Assembly (NCBI RefSeq): GCF_028858725.1
Contig: NC_084766.1
Span: 21,864,501 to 21,928,500 of the forward strand
From: Colius striatus
Taxonomy: Eukaryota; Chordata; Aves; Coliiformes; Coliidae
Length of the DNA stretch: 64,000 nucleotides
Direction: 5' to 3'
Numbering within the stretch: the stretch's first letter is position 1; every line of letters starts with the position of its first letter. The position numbers and the translations under genes are program-made. Below, one piece after another: positions 12,754 through 24,600 of this stretch. The notes under the pieces are model-generated. The model did not search any database, was not told where the DNA came from, and saw only the letters and a list, made by a program, of their open reading frames with translations.

Positions 12754-13233
12754 CTTTTTCACATCAGGTATATTAAAAAACTTCTTGGTATGAGCAACCC
12801 ATCCCGCTATCCCGATGTCCAGAGGAAAAACTGTCTCATTGTCTGGTTTCACCAAATTGTCATCAAAATTGGAAGTTGGAGTGACATCGATAAGCCTGGT
12901 GGCTACCTCTGGAATACCATTTCGAGAACGACAAATAAACATACTACACCGATCAGCTGCCAGCAGCTGTGCCAGCCTCTGTAGGGCCTTGTGCACGATC
13001 TTTTCCATGGTGCCTCCTTCATCCTGGATTTCTGTTAGCAGCTCAAATAGTATGTTACATTCCTCCAGACGGGACATGTCTTTGAAGCTGACTCCTTCCT
13101 TCACATCTCCAGGGTTCACTTTAAAGATACTTCCCAGCACTTCTGCCCGCATTTTTCGGTCAAAATACTCCTTGGCAAATGCAGGGTTGTTCTCCAAGTA
13201 TTTTTCAACAGCATCTTTATTTACCTCACCCAT
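12754..13233 (-). CDS. PDE6C: PDE6C coding exon 1: cone cGMP phosphodiesterase alpha'
   Basis: First coding exon of the cone photoreceptor cGMP 3',5'-phosphodiesterase alpha' subunit, which hydrolyses cGMP in cone outer segments after transducin activation. The minus-strand ATG at 13233 opens 160 codons starting [20 protein letters not shown], a close match to the vertebrate PDE6C N-terminus as I remember it. The second half is the start of the GAF-A regulatory domain, with [19 protein letters not shown] and [10 protein letters not shown]. The exon ends at VPDVKK-like residues (IPDVKK) with a consensus donor AAAAAG|GTAAGTGAC in phase 0. I recall a human PDE6C intron-1 variant numbered c.481-12, which fits an exon of exactly 480 coding bases. 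The family protein is about 860 residues, so most of the gene (rest of GAF-A, GAF-B, HD-type catalytic domain, C-terminal lipidation motif) lies left of this window beyond an intron of more than 12.7 kb. Confidence 0.97.
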
Positions 13234-13580
13234 TTTTCCTGGATTGTTCTTAGGTTTTCTTTTAGAACTGCATCACCATCAAAGCAGGATTGGTAGCAAG
13301 AAGCTCTACCTTGATGTTAGTAAGAAAATGGTACTTCGTACATATTGTATGGCTCACAGGCATAGTACATTCACCTTCCTCTGTTGCTTCCAAGCCTTCT
13401 GAAACTCTTGAGATATGACAGAAGGCACTGGCTTAGCATCTTCTTAGCGTGAGATCTTGGAGACTGCTAATTAAAGAGATGTCAGGACACTAAACCCTTG
13501 AGCATTCTTAGCTCATAAATCCTGACGGAATCATTTTAGCATTTTAAACTAACCAATTCTTAGACCTTATAAAATAATCT
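13234..13580 (-). promoter_or_regulatory. PDE6C: putative PDE6C 5' UTR and promoter region
   Basis: Sequence directly upstream of the PDE6C start on the minus strand. It contains a CTAATTAAAG homeodomain-type core near 13468-13477 and a TTTATAAGG TATA-like element near 13566-13573. Cone genes are typically driven by CRX/OTX-type homeodomain factors, but these short matches are weak on their own. The transcription start cannot be placed from the sequence. Confidence 0.3.
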
Positions 13581-16500
13581 GATGTGTAGATATATATACC
13601 TGTATGTTATCTCCTTCATTCACAGTGTATTATACACACAAAAGTTTCCATTGAAACTTAATATGAGGGTTTCCACCTAGATACTTATCCCACATTATAC
13701 ACGTGCACAGATGTGCACATGTGTATTTGTGAGAGGTATTTAAGAGATGGAAAACAAAATGTTATAGGCAAAATTTAAAATTGTAGAATTTGGTTTTCCT
13801 TGAAATAGTCAGGAGCTAAAAGAAATTGGATTACTAAAAATAAATAATTATGAAGTTATACCTGCATAAAATATGTGAAATTCTAAAGACTACAAAAGTC
13901 TGAGCTTGCTCAAGATTGGTTCCAGGTAAAGATGAAATAAAAGAATTAGAATTTGACTCAGCACAGCTAGATATGACTTTTTTTTTTTTTAATAAATAGT
14001 AAAATCAGAAAATAGTTTGAATCCAAATTGAGTTCAGGAGACAATTTGTTCTCTATGAGTATAAATATCCAGACAGGGTTCTGCAAGTAGTGGACTTTCT
14101 TCTATACTTTCTTCAGAAAAAGTGGGAGATTCCTGCTCTCTTACAGAGCAGGAAAATGGTAATAACTGATAGATGTATCTTAGTAGCCTTTGAATAGCTT
14201 CATGATATGATCAATATGTATAAAAGCAATAGACTTGAAAAGAATTTTATATGTATTTGCACATAAATTATTTCTCTTCATCTGTAATCTTTCTAATTTC
14301 TAGCTCAATAATTTTCATGCTACTGTTTAAAAAAGAGGATGTTGAAGAGCTCCAATGAAATTGTATGAAGAAATATTAACTTTTTTTTGCATTACTTCTT
14401 TGCATTATTTCTGGAACATTCTTCATAGTAGTTTCTTTGAAGTATGAAGGGTTCATAAGAGGATCTGTTTCATGTCCAGATAAAACATTCTAGAAAATAA
14501 TTTTCTGTATAAGATTTACACATTCATCTTTATCACATGTGAGTAACCATGTTTACAAATATTAGTTGTTCTTCATATCGAGATTATATTAATTCTATGA
14601 AATAAAACAGCCTGTCACTCTCTGGAGGTAAAGTTAAGTGAAGACAGGCAACCTGACTGAGTTACATTGCCTGATTTTTTCTATATGCAAGATCAATTAG
14701 AATGCTTGCCATGGTTTCACCAAATCTCCATCATGCTCAGCTGTTTTTACAAATGTTAAACTATTTGTGCTTTGAGATAACAAAGATCATGTTTGGATTA
14801 GATACTGATGTAAGGTGATAAATGTTTCTTTGCAACAAAATATTTCAGATATAGATGAGTTGTTCTGTAAGCATTTTTAAATCATCAAATGATTTTGAGA
14901 GGTTTTTTTCTTAATTTAGATTCACTCTTACAATAGCACTCTTGCTCTGTAAAATGTTTGTGAAATGACATGAAAAAAGTATCAGAAACCAACAGAATTT
15001 CTTGGTGAAGTTTCTGTTTTGAAGACATTTAAATTGGCTTTTTTTCAACAATTGCTGTATTAGCCATGTTATGTTTCATCATTAACGCTACGTACACATT
15101 GATTAATCGTGAATAAATAAGGCAACCAAAGAAGTTGAAGTGATTTGATAGAAAGTAAAATGTAGCTTGGAAAATAAATGTGCCTTACATTTATGGAAGT
15201 CTGCATTTAGACTTAGGAAAATACAGTGTATTTTTATTGTTGCTTTTTTCTTTTTCTCATATTAGTAATGAATGTAATGTAATTAATTTTCTAAATTAGA
15301 TCATTTAAACATTTTGGAGCACTAGCATTGTAATGAATGTCAAAGTTTCTGTGCTGGAATAAGACATTTATTTTCTGTTTTATTTCCTTTACTCTCCTTA
15401 GTTTCCATACTGTTGAACATATTATATTTAGTAATGCTAATTTACATTTGTATTGAAGTTTATGATAAGAAGCTATACCAAAAAAATAATTCAGATTTCT
15501 GTCACTTTCAAACATGATTTTCCTATCATCTTTTCTAGCCATTTCTTAATAAAATCACCTATTAAGAAAATATTTCATATAAGAAATTAATTTAATAGAG
15601 GATCCATTATATGCATGGAGGCTTAACACTGGAAATCAGCAAAACATAGTTACTTTCACTGCATTTTAAAGGCTAAAATAACATGCATTTGGTTTGATTC
15701 CTTTCCGTACTGAGGTATTTCTTCTTATTTAGAAACATGATGAGAAGGGTGCTATATTTTTCTTTCTTATTTTATTTCAGGGAATGTCAGAAATATGTGG
15801 GCTTTGTGATTTTAATACATGTGATGTCATTTGCCTTTGACATTCATAGTTACTGAAGAAATCAAACTATTTATGGAGTAGTTCTTAGTAGTAGGCCATT
15901 CCTGAGCCCTTGTGATACATGGAAACTCCTAAGACGGATAACTGACAGACGTGGTTATTTAAACAGATTCAAGCAGCATGTAAATGTCAAAGGTATTTAT
16001 GAGGTTTCCTAGTTCAGCTCATTGTTTGTATCTCAGCATTTCTGTCTATCTTCATAGCACTTAATGCAATTCATCCAGTTAAGTTTTTCTGAAGACATAC
16101 AGATCAAATGTGTTTATTTCAATTGCATGGCTTTTGATGTGGATATTTTTGTGACCACTTCATGGACATTGGAGATTCATATGTACAATCCAATAAATTA
16201 ATATTCAGAATTTTTATTCTGTTTTCTAAATTATTAGACTATGAGAATGGATTGTTTAGGTATTTACAATAAGTAGCTGTGTTCTCCTAATACAGCCAGT
16301 TTTTGATACTGAAATGTTTTGGTGTCTTTTGGGGACTTTTGTAACCAACCTTTTATGTTGGTTAACTTTTATGTTTCTTAAAATATTTTTTGTGCCTTTT
16401 CTTAAACAAGTAATCTTTAAAATGTAAACACTAAAGACAGAACATTAGCTGCTTTTTCTAAATGGCTGAAAATTTTCATGGTCCTTTAAAACTACTAATT

Positions 16501-16759
16501 TAATTCATGAAATAAGTGGGCGACAGAGGTGTTAGATTCTAGGGGAGATTTTTTGAAGTAAATGACCAGTCTAGCATGAAGGATTGCCAGGTGCACTGTA
16601 GCTTTCACCATGAGCATGGGCTTCTTGGTAGCTTAGCATGAATTTCAGTATGCAGACTGAACAAAGGACAACAGCCTTTTAATCTTTTCCACTCCAGTAT
16701 TTATGTCCTGGTGATCTTAGGTTACCTGACTATTTTTTATTATTGAATATATTACTTAG
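13581..16759. other. intergenic PDE6C-RBP4, left part
   Basis: AT-rich divergent intergenic DNA between PDE6C (minus) and RBP4 (plus). No gene, RNA or clear repeat was seen. A T-run at 13979-13990 and short AT-rich tracts are the only low-complexity elements. Confidence 0.5.
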
Positions 16760-16930
16760 CCTCACTGAGAAGGGGTCTGACTCTGTCTTTTTCATACCCT
16801 CCTGCCAGATATTTATATACTTGGTAAGATCTCCTTGAGCCTTCTTTTGAGGCTAAACAGTCCCAGCTCTCTCAGTATGCCCACATCTTTCATCATTCAT
16901 AGTTCAAAGCTCTCCCTACCAGGCTGGCTA
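16760..16930 (-). mobile_element. old CR1 3'-region fragment
   Basis: A degenerate minus-strand CR1 piece. The segment reading GGCTAAACAGTCCCAGCTCT and the preceding AGATCTCCTTGAGCCTTCTT correspond to the CR1 C-terminal/3' UTR region (compare 44490-44530). Both ends are eroded, so the boundaries are approximate. Confidence 0.65.
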
Positions 16931-19900
16931 GACTATTGGCAAACTTTACATAATTTTTTCATTTCCATTATAGTAATATATCTAGAAGAACATTTCAATT
17001 CAAAATCACAATCCTCAGAAATGTTTGCAAAAAAAGATAAAGATACCATTTTTAAAAAGTTTTGTTTAAATACTGTTTATAAAGAGTTCAATGCAAATTT
17101 ACTCCTTAAGCAGAATGTCATGTTATTAAATTACAAAACCAGGTAGCATACGGGCTTGCATGGTGCAAAGGCTAGTCCTTTGAATTCCATTCTGTCCTTG
17201 ACCTCTGTACTCAGGCTGCCACCAAGGGGAACAGTTGTGATGGTGACAGTGTACATAGTTGTCCCTTACAAAGTACAACCAGCTCCTTGGCTCAGCTTGT
17301 GCCACTCGTCGTCGCTTGTTCATATGAGTCTAGTTTCAAAGGGCAGTGGGTATGCTTAGATCCACTGCTCTGTCCACACAATAGTCCTTCATTTGCCTGC
17401 AAAATCTGACCCTGTTTGTGAATGGCATGATATAAATAACTAACTATAAGAAGATGGCAAAAACGTCTTTCAGTCTGTGTGCAGTGTGTCTGAAAATGGA
17501 TGTTCCACTTCCTGTTCCCAGCTCTTTGAGCCAGCTTTCTTTTAAAAGCTAGACTTATTCTTGTGACCACAAATAAAATTCTAGTTCTTTTAATACTTAA
17601 AGCTCCAATGTTGCAGTGTTAAAAATGTTTTAAATAGTGATTTGACTCTTGTTTCTTCCTTTTTCTTATAAAGTCATAAATGAAACTAAAATAACTCTTA
17701 CAATGAAAGCCTTTTTCTGCCATTTCCTTTGAAAATCTGACCTTTTCTGTGTATTTTCTATTGCTATTCCTCATGGAAAATATTGCAGAATTTTACAGCC
17801 TATTAATGTAAAAAGTACTTCAATCAGAGGATCACTGCCAGAAGTTAGCCCCTTTTTTTGGCCTCTTGGCAAAATGAAAAGGTAGAAGACTTTTCCCCTC
17901 TTCTATTAAATATGGTTCCAAAACACACATACTGACTTTTTAAAAACTTTCTATAATATTTTAAATAACGCTGCGAGCTTCTAACATTAGAATGGGAATT
18001 CATACATGAAATTTATCAAACTTGTTGTTGAACTTCGCACAAGTTTTGTAAACCTATGTTTTACACTAGAGGTTATTTGTATGTTTATCAGTATTTTAAT
18101 AGTTCTTTTAAAGGTAGTTGTCTGAGTTCTATGCTTACCCAGAACCCAAGAATTGTTTGATGCCATTGATTTGATCTGTACACGTTGCTCTCAGAATCAA
18201 TTGAAATCCTGGCCTTAATTCTGTTCCTTTTTGTTTTCATGAGAAGTACAAATCCACAAAGGGTATATCCAGGTTCCAAAGATGTGGATGAGGATAACTT
18301 TCTGGCATTATTTCTCAACTGAAACCATAGCCCAAGTCAATCCAAATGATAATTAACTGAGGCAAAGTTTACATTGTTTATGAGTTTGCATGGTTGTGCT
18401 GGCATAGCTGTATCTGTGAGGACTGAAAAAAAAAAATCACCCTTGAATTGCCACAACAATGCTGATCTACCAGCAACCTTCCATCCCTCTTCCAATACAG
18501 CCCACCTGGATGTAACTGACAACGGAGGAGGCCTTTTGCCTAAAAAGCTTGTCTCATTGAACCAAAGAAGTGCTTTAGCTGCAACTGTGAAAAGCCTTTG
18601 TTATTGTAAACTCTGACTGGGTAGGCAGAGTTGGAATTATTAGCTAAACAAGTAGAGGGATAGAGCCAAACTTTTATGATGTGACCTTCAAATTGTACTG
18701 ACTTGGCCAGGTTATCTTCTTGCAGTTGTTGAAATGTGACTGGGAAATAGTGGTGTGACTTCACTGTAGCTGCACTCCCACAAAACCACAGTGATGAGAG
18801 TTCAAAATAAGAGTTTTCTCAGGCATTGCCTAGAGTTTGTAGAGATGCCAGACTTGAGCTGGATGAATTAGAAGTTGTAATTGCGAAGTCTCTGCCAGGC
18901 ACCTCCACCAGATATGAGTTACCAAACATTGCAGAGATCAGTGGAGGCACACAATTAAGGAAATGCTGTTCCATGACCAATACAAGATCACATGATTCTG
19001 ATTTATTTTTGTCGATTACCTCAGTTTAATTTAAGAGACTTTAATGACTCTTGAACATATTTAGAATTGATCTTATTAAAAATTATTAACAGAAGTAAAT
19101 TTTTGTTTCAGTGAAACTTGGTGTTCTGTTTGTAAAACTGTTGAGGACAGCATACACTAAGTATAACAGGACTACTGACCTAGATTTTCAGAGGTGGTCA
19201 AATCTCATCAGGTTTTGATTCAGTTGGATGAGTGACTGCAGTCTCCTTTGTAAACCTCTGCCATAGAATTTTCATGGATAATTACGTTATTGAGAAAATT
19301 GTATAGGAATGGATTTGGTCCTGAAAGAATCTCTCTGCTAATATAAAGCAATATACAGATTCTTGAAGAGAAAAAACTTAGGAGAAATAACAATATGTCA
19401 CAAATATTATTCAAAAACAGAAAGAATTGTTTTATTTGGTATCAAAGCAATAGGTTTAAACCTTATAAATTAAGCTAATTAATCCCTTTTCTTACTACCA
19501 CTCATGTGAGACACTGAACAAAGAAAATCCATATTGATTTTGATCCTGTATGACAAATTCATATATTAAGACTAGTGAGTGTTTTGTGAAAGTTTTGTAG
19601 AAGTGCACATATATAAATGACATTACCATTGCCAGAGGCTGGAGCAAGGTTCTAAAAGCCACCAGAAGAATATAAATTGCTTTTCTTCTTCAGACTCTGT
19701 GCGAATTAGCAATCCTGAAAATCTCAGTTTAAAAAAAAGGAAATGTTGGATTACTGAAAGACTACTGTTGAAAGTTTCGGGACAATTAATATGCATCAAC
19801 ATTTCTGGTTTCCTATGTTAAATATGTTCTTTACTCCAAACAGAATGGAATTTTTAGTGTCTGATGTTATCTAGAGAATCAAAGGCTTCAAAACAGACTT

Positions 19901-20930
19901 GGAACAGGCATAAGCATTTGATGTTTGAGAGCATCAACAAAAACATACTCTCTATGCAAAAAGGCTCAAACACAAAGCAAAAAAGGAAGATAAACAGACT
20001 GTGCTACTGTTTGCATTACATAAGAAAAAGATAGTAAAGCGCAGCTATAGTAAATAATTTAATATTTTTACAAATATGTGAAAAGACTAGAATGCTGCAG
20101 TAAATGTCTTGGAAAGGCCATGCTGAATAAATTGTTTTAATTCTGTGCATCAGGTACTGTTGAAGTAGTTTTTTATCTGACATTGGTATCTCCATATTTA
20201 AATTATATTTTGCCTTAATTTTTAAAGTAATGAACACAGGCCTTTCTACTAACAGGGTTCTGCCTTTATTCTTTCAAAACTGGGAGGTGAAAAAAGTAGG
20301 TGAATTAGTTCTTTTGTTAACAATTATTCCTGTCCTCCTGTGGTTACATATCTAGAAAATAATTAACAGGTTTTCTCTAATGCTTTCTAAAGATGTTGAA
20401 ACTACAGAACAAATATTGACTGAGAGGCAGCAACACTTGCCTGGACAGGAGAAAATAATGGTTTATATAACTGAAAACTGTTTGCCAAAAACCGAACAGA
20501 AATTCTGGAAGCTCTAATTTGAAATTGATATCAAAAAGACTAGATGTGGGTTGTACACGCACTTGGGTATTTGCAGGCCACACACATGTCCTGCCACCTT
20601 TGCAGTAGCACACAATAGTGCTCTTTTGCCTTCCTGAAGATTTGCAGTGCCCCAATTCCTGTTCCTGGAAGCCAATCATGCGATGATTTAGCACCGGAGC
20701 CAGCCTTTGGGAAGCAGAGGGAACCAGTCATGAGGACCTGAAGAGATTCTGGTATGGCCAGGCTTTCAGAAACATTAGCAGAAACTTGCAAGTACGATGT
20801 TTGCCGATGTTTATCAGAGGAAGAGAGGAAAGGAATTTGGGGAGGAGGTGGAGGAAACAAGTCTGCACCTTGTAACTGGGTTGAGCACATTGGGTAAGAA
20901 GGACTTTGGACTGCAGTGTGTAAAATCATA
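16931..20930. other. intergenic PDE6C-RBP4, right part
   Basis: No exon, RNA gene or repeat family recognised. Scattered open frames of 60-130 codons on both strands, such as 20540-20929 on the minus strand, lack family resemblance and supporting splice context. Confidence 0.45.
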
Positions 20931-21265
20931 GGGGAGGTGGAGGCAGCTCACTCTCCCCCACGCCAAGGGATGCCTCTCTTTTGTTTTCCTTACACATGTG
21001 CACCCTCCTTCCCCCAGGTGTGAGCTATGCCTTTGGGTTCGGAAAACCAAAGAGAGGCATTTGCTCCTAGCGCCTGCTTGGCTGCAGGTCAGGGTCAAAG
21101 ACCACCTGAGCCCATGGGTATTACGCAAGAAGCTGTTTTGAAGGGGCCCTGGCCTGCAGCATGCATCATCCTGCCTGTCCACTCCCCCACGAGTGCTGGC
21201 TTTGTACCTCAAGGGGTTGCGAAAGCCCCAGGACTACATAAAGCATTCCCTGTCTGGGTGCCTCA
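20931..21265 (+). promoter_or_regulatory. RBP4: RBP4 promoter region
   Basis: The region upstream of the inferred RBP4 first exon. A TATA-like ACATAAAG is at 21236-21243, in good position for a start near 21266-21270. About 145 bases upstream are two adjacent nuclear-receptor half-sites, AGGTCA (21086-21091) and GGGTCA (21092-21097), arranged as a direct repeat without spacer. The region is more GC-rich than its surroundings and has C-rich/CCCCC elements near 20955-21015. RBP4 is mainly a hepatocyte gene and its mammalian promoter is known to respond to retinoids. Functional assignment of these sites here is inference. Confidence 0.45.
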
Positions 21266-21318
21266 CCACTGCCATCAATACTTGGGCTCTGAAGAGACTA
21301 CAGGGACCAGCAGTGTCT
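21266..21318 (+). other. RBP4: inferred noncoding exon 1 of RBP4
   Basis: The first coding exon is preceded by a good acceptor (pyrimidine-rich tract then TGCTGCAG at 21479-21486) only 7 bases before its ATG, so an upstream noncoding exon is required. The best candidate starts downstream of the TATA-like box at 21236 and ends at the donor GTGTCT|GTAAGG (GT at 21319-21320), leaving a 168-base intron. The 5' end is a guess. Confidence 0.4.
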
Positions 21319-21493
21319 GTAAGGGACCCCGCTGTAGTGGGCTGGGGACAACCGGGTGCCTTGGGCCTACGCATGTGTCGGGAGCAGCTGTGTGATGCCC
21401 TGGGGACCTGTCCAGGCAGCCTTCCTTTCCTCGCTTGTGCGACAGAGCATGTTTCTGATGCTATTCTCTGTTTGCTGTTGCTGCAGGGACAGG

Positions 21494-21622
21494 ATGACCC
21501 ACACGGAGAGAGCTCTGCCCTGGCTGCTGCTGCTGGCACTGGCCTTGCTGGGCAGCAGCACAGCAGAGCGGGACTGCCGAGTGAGCAGCTTCAAAGTCAA
21601 GGAGAACTTCGACAAGATCAGG
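21494..21622 (+). CDS. RBP4: RBP4 coding exon 1
   Basis: 43 codons: the signal peptide and mature N-terminus ending FDKIR. The exon itself starts at 21487 after TGCTGCAG. The donor is ATCAGG|GTAAAT in phase 0. The ATG at 21494 is chosen because the hydrophobic leader follows directly; chicken RBP4 as I recall it has a leader about three residues shorter. Confidence 0.95.
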
Positions 21623-24600
21623 GTAAATCTTTCTCTCCTGGATCTGTGATTTCTTGCCTAGCTGCTCTTCCCAGGCTACAAAATCTGGCATTAAGTAGCA
21701 CCACTGTGTTCACATTTTCATTTTCAAGTCACAGATTGCAACACTGAGAAACAGTGAAGTGTGTAAAGTTGCTCCACACATGCTGGATCCTGATGCATCT
21801 GATAAAAGAATGCTGCAGAAACTGAGTATTAGCAGGCTGGTCTCAAACTGCATGGTCTAAACAAAAGGAGTTTAGTGACTTGGTTTGTTTATAAGAAAAA
21901 TGAATACTCTGGTGTTTTCAGACATAATTGCAAGGAAAAAACATTTATACATGGATCTGTCAAGATCTGCCAGTTGTCACCCTCTTCCTACCAAGTTTTG
22001 TATTCTAAATATTGGAGAACTGCAGATACAAATAAGACACCTAAAAATGTTAACTCTTTCACCTAGCTGCACTAGGACATACTGGAGTGTTCATGCTGTT
22101 GGAACACCTAGATTTGTTTCTTGGGTACAGCTTTGAGGCACAGTATCAAAGATCTGCATATCCTTCCCTCTGTCATCTTCCCTGGTTTATAGTGTCTGTT
22201 TGTAACATTTTCCATATTTCTAGATCTAACTGCAGCCTTTCTTATTTCCTTGCAGTACAGTGGCACCTGGTATGCCATGGCAAAAAAAGATCCTGAGGGG
22301 CTGTTTCTGCAGGACAATGTGGTAGCCCAGTTCACTATAGATGAGAATGGACAAATGAGTGCTACTGCAAAGGGCAGAGTCCGGCTCTTCAAGTAAGCTG
22401 CTTGCAGTCTTCCTCTTCCATTTCACTAAGATGCTCTTGCATTTACTGCTGCTCTAATCCTACTTGCTATTCCTGTGCTAGTCACACAGTCACACCAAAT
22501 CTGTGCTGTTAGATTTCAATGTGATGTTTTCTTCCTCTGACTACAGTAACTGGGATGTCTGTGCTGATATGATTGGCTCTTTCACTGACACAGAGGATCC
22601 TGCCAAGTTCAAGATGAAGTATTGGGGCGTTGCCTCTTTTCTGCAGAAAGGAAGTGAGTATTTAGCTATAAAAGATGCTGAACTACTTTGGCACCTAGTT
22701 ATGTTTTATGTCCACACTGAGGAAGGAAAAAGTAGCGTTGGATTTCGTAAATACACTTAAAAAACGTAATAACTATCATACAGCAGAGCCTTAATGTGAA
22801 CCAGATAATTACTATTTTTTATATGGAACAGCTGGTTGGCCTTCTTTAAACAAGACCAGACCTTTGTATATCTTTGCCTTTCTTTTGTTTGTTACACAAC
22901 ACTATAATTGAAGGTCACTGTTTGGAAAGAAATGAAAGGCATTAGGCTGGAAAGCCTAACGTCAGATTTGGCCAAGCAAGGAAGCAGATTTTGCTTGGTC
23001 TCATGTCTGCAAATGTAGAGATCTATCTGTTTCAAGAAACAAATACAATTCAGTATATTTATATTTATCTGTCACATAAAATTATTTTATTGAGCCAAGT
23101 AGAGATTCAGACACTTGTAGCTCAAGACATTTCCATTAATTGTTTCCAAGAGAAGCAGGCAGAATTTGGAAGTGATTGGAGCTCCATTCTTTCCAAAGAC
23201 AGTTACAACTAATGCTTTAGATACCATTTTCTCTTGAATTATTGATGAATCTCCTTACAGCATGCTGCTGAATCATGTTTTCATGGATGCTTCAGATTGC
23301 TGAATGACTCTACCTTTCTAAAAACTGTGGTCCCCACACACACCAGAGACAGGAAAGACTACAATGTTGCCTTCACCAGTGCAGAGACAGTGTAAGGGAA
23401 GATCTTCTGCTCCAGGAGAGGAAGGTGCAGAGATGACACGTTTTACAGCAAACACCTAGGTTCACTTCTGATAGCCACAGTGTGTCTGAGTGACCAGGTG
23501 TTTGTCAGATCACCTAGCTAAATAGTTAAGAATTCTCTGAAATTATAACTATGTTTTGAGATGAGGGTTTATGAAAGAACTCGTAGCAAATACAGTTCTA
23601 ACGCACGTGGAAACTGCATGATAATATTTTTCCTCAAAAATACAGTTTAAGTAACACCCCTAGTAGGAAGTACTTACACCTTTTGACTAGTATGACCAAG
23701 AGAGCATTTAGCTTCTCCATTTGTTTTTTGGAACTATTTTCTGTCTGTTCCCGTTTTCTGGTTAAAGTAAGAAAACTTTCTCTGTACTTCATGCTAGCTG
23801 CTGTAAAATACAGTTCTTTTTTGTGTTTGTTGCTACATTTTGTAATGATGTTCAGATGTGGATCTAAAGGTCCCTTTCAACCCTATCATTCTATGATTCT
23901 AGGCATTTTCTTAGCACTTCTTCATGGTGCTCTTGTTCTGTGCTCATGTTAGAGCAGAATAGTGGTGCCAACCATTTCCTCTTCTCTCCATCGTTATCCC
24001 TGACAAATATGCTTATGTTCCTTTTTTTACAAAAAAACCACCCAACCCAAAACCCAACCATGGAATTAAATACAGGAATAAAGTAAGAGCTACTCTGTTA
24101 TAATTTACACCAATCTTTATCATGTTATTTACTTTACAGAGTTATGGCAGCAATCTCTTTAGATTTACTAGATGTCACTTGTGTCTCTAACACCTTTGCT
24201 TCTTTGCTGTGGTTTCTTCCAGATGACGATCACTGGGTAGTAGACACAGATTATGATACATATGCTCTTCATTACTCCTGCCGCCAGCTAAATGAAGATG
24301 GCACTTGTGCTGATAGCTATTCCTTTGTGTTCTCCCGGGATCCCAAGGGATTGCCTCCAGAGGCACAGAAAATTGTCAGACAAAAGCAGATAGACCTCTG
24401 CTTGGACAGAAAATACAGAGTTATTGTTCATAATGGTAAGAACATATTTTTTTCCCATGAATTTTCTTTCAGGTTTTAATGATTAAAGCACTGGGAGTCT
24501 CTTGCTTATTAAATAGCAAATACATTAAGTCTTTTAATTAGTAGTTGTAATGTTGTCTTGTGAAAACTGGTGCTTGTACTAAGTTATTTCAAACTTCTAC

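Noticed and set aside
20540-21212. Minus-strand frames of about 130 codons upstream of RBP4
   Set aside because: They overlap the RBP4 promoter region, have no recognisable domains and no consistent splice or start context.
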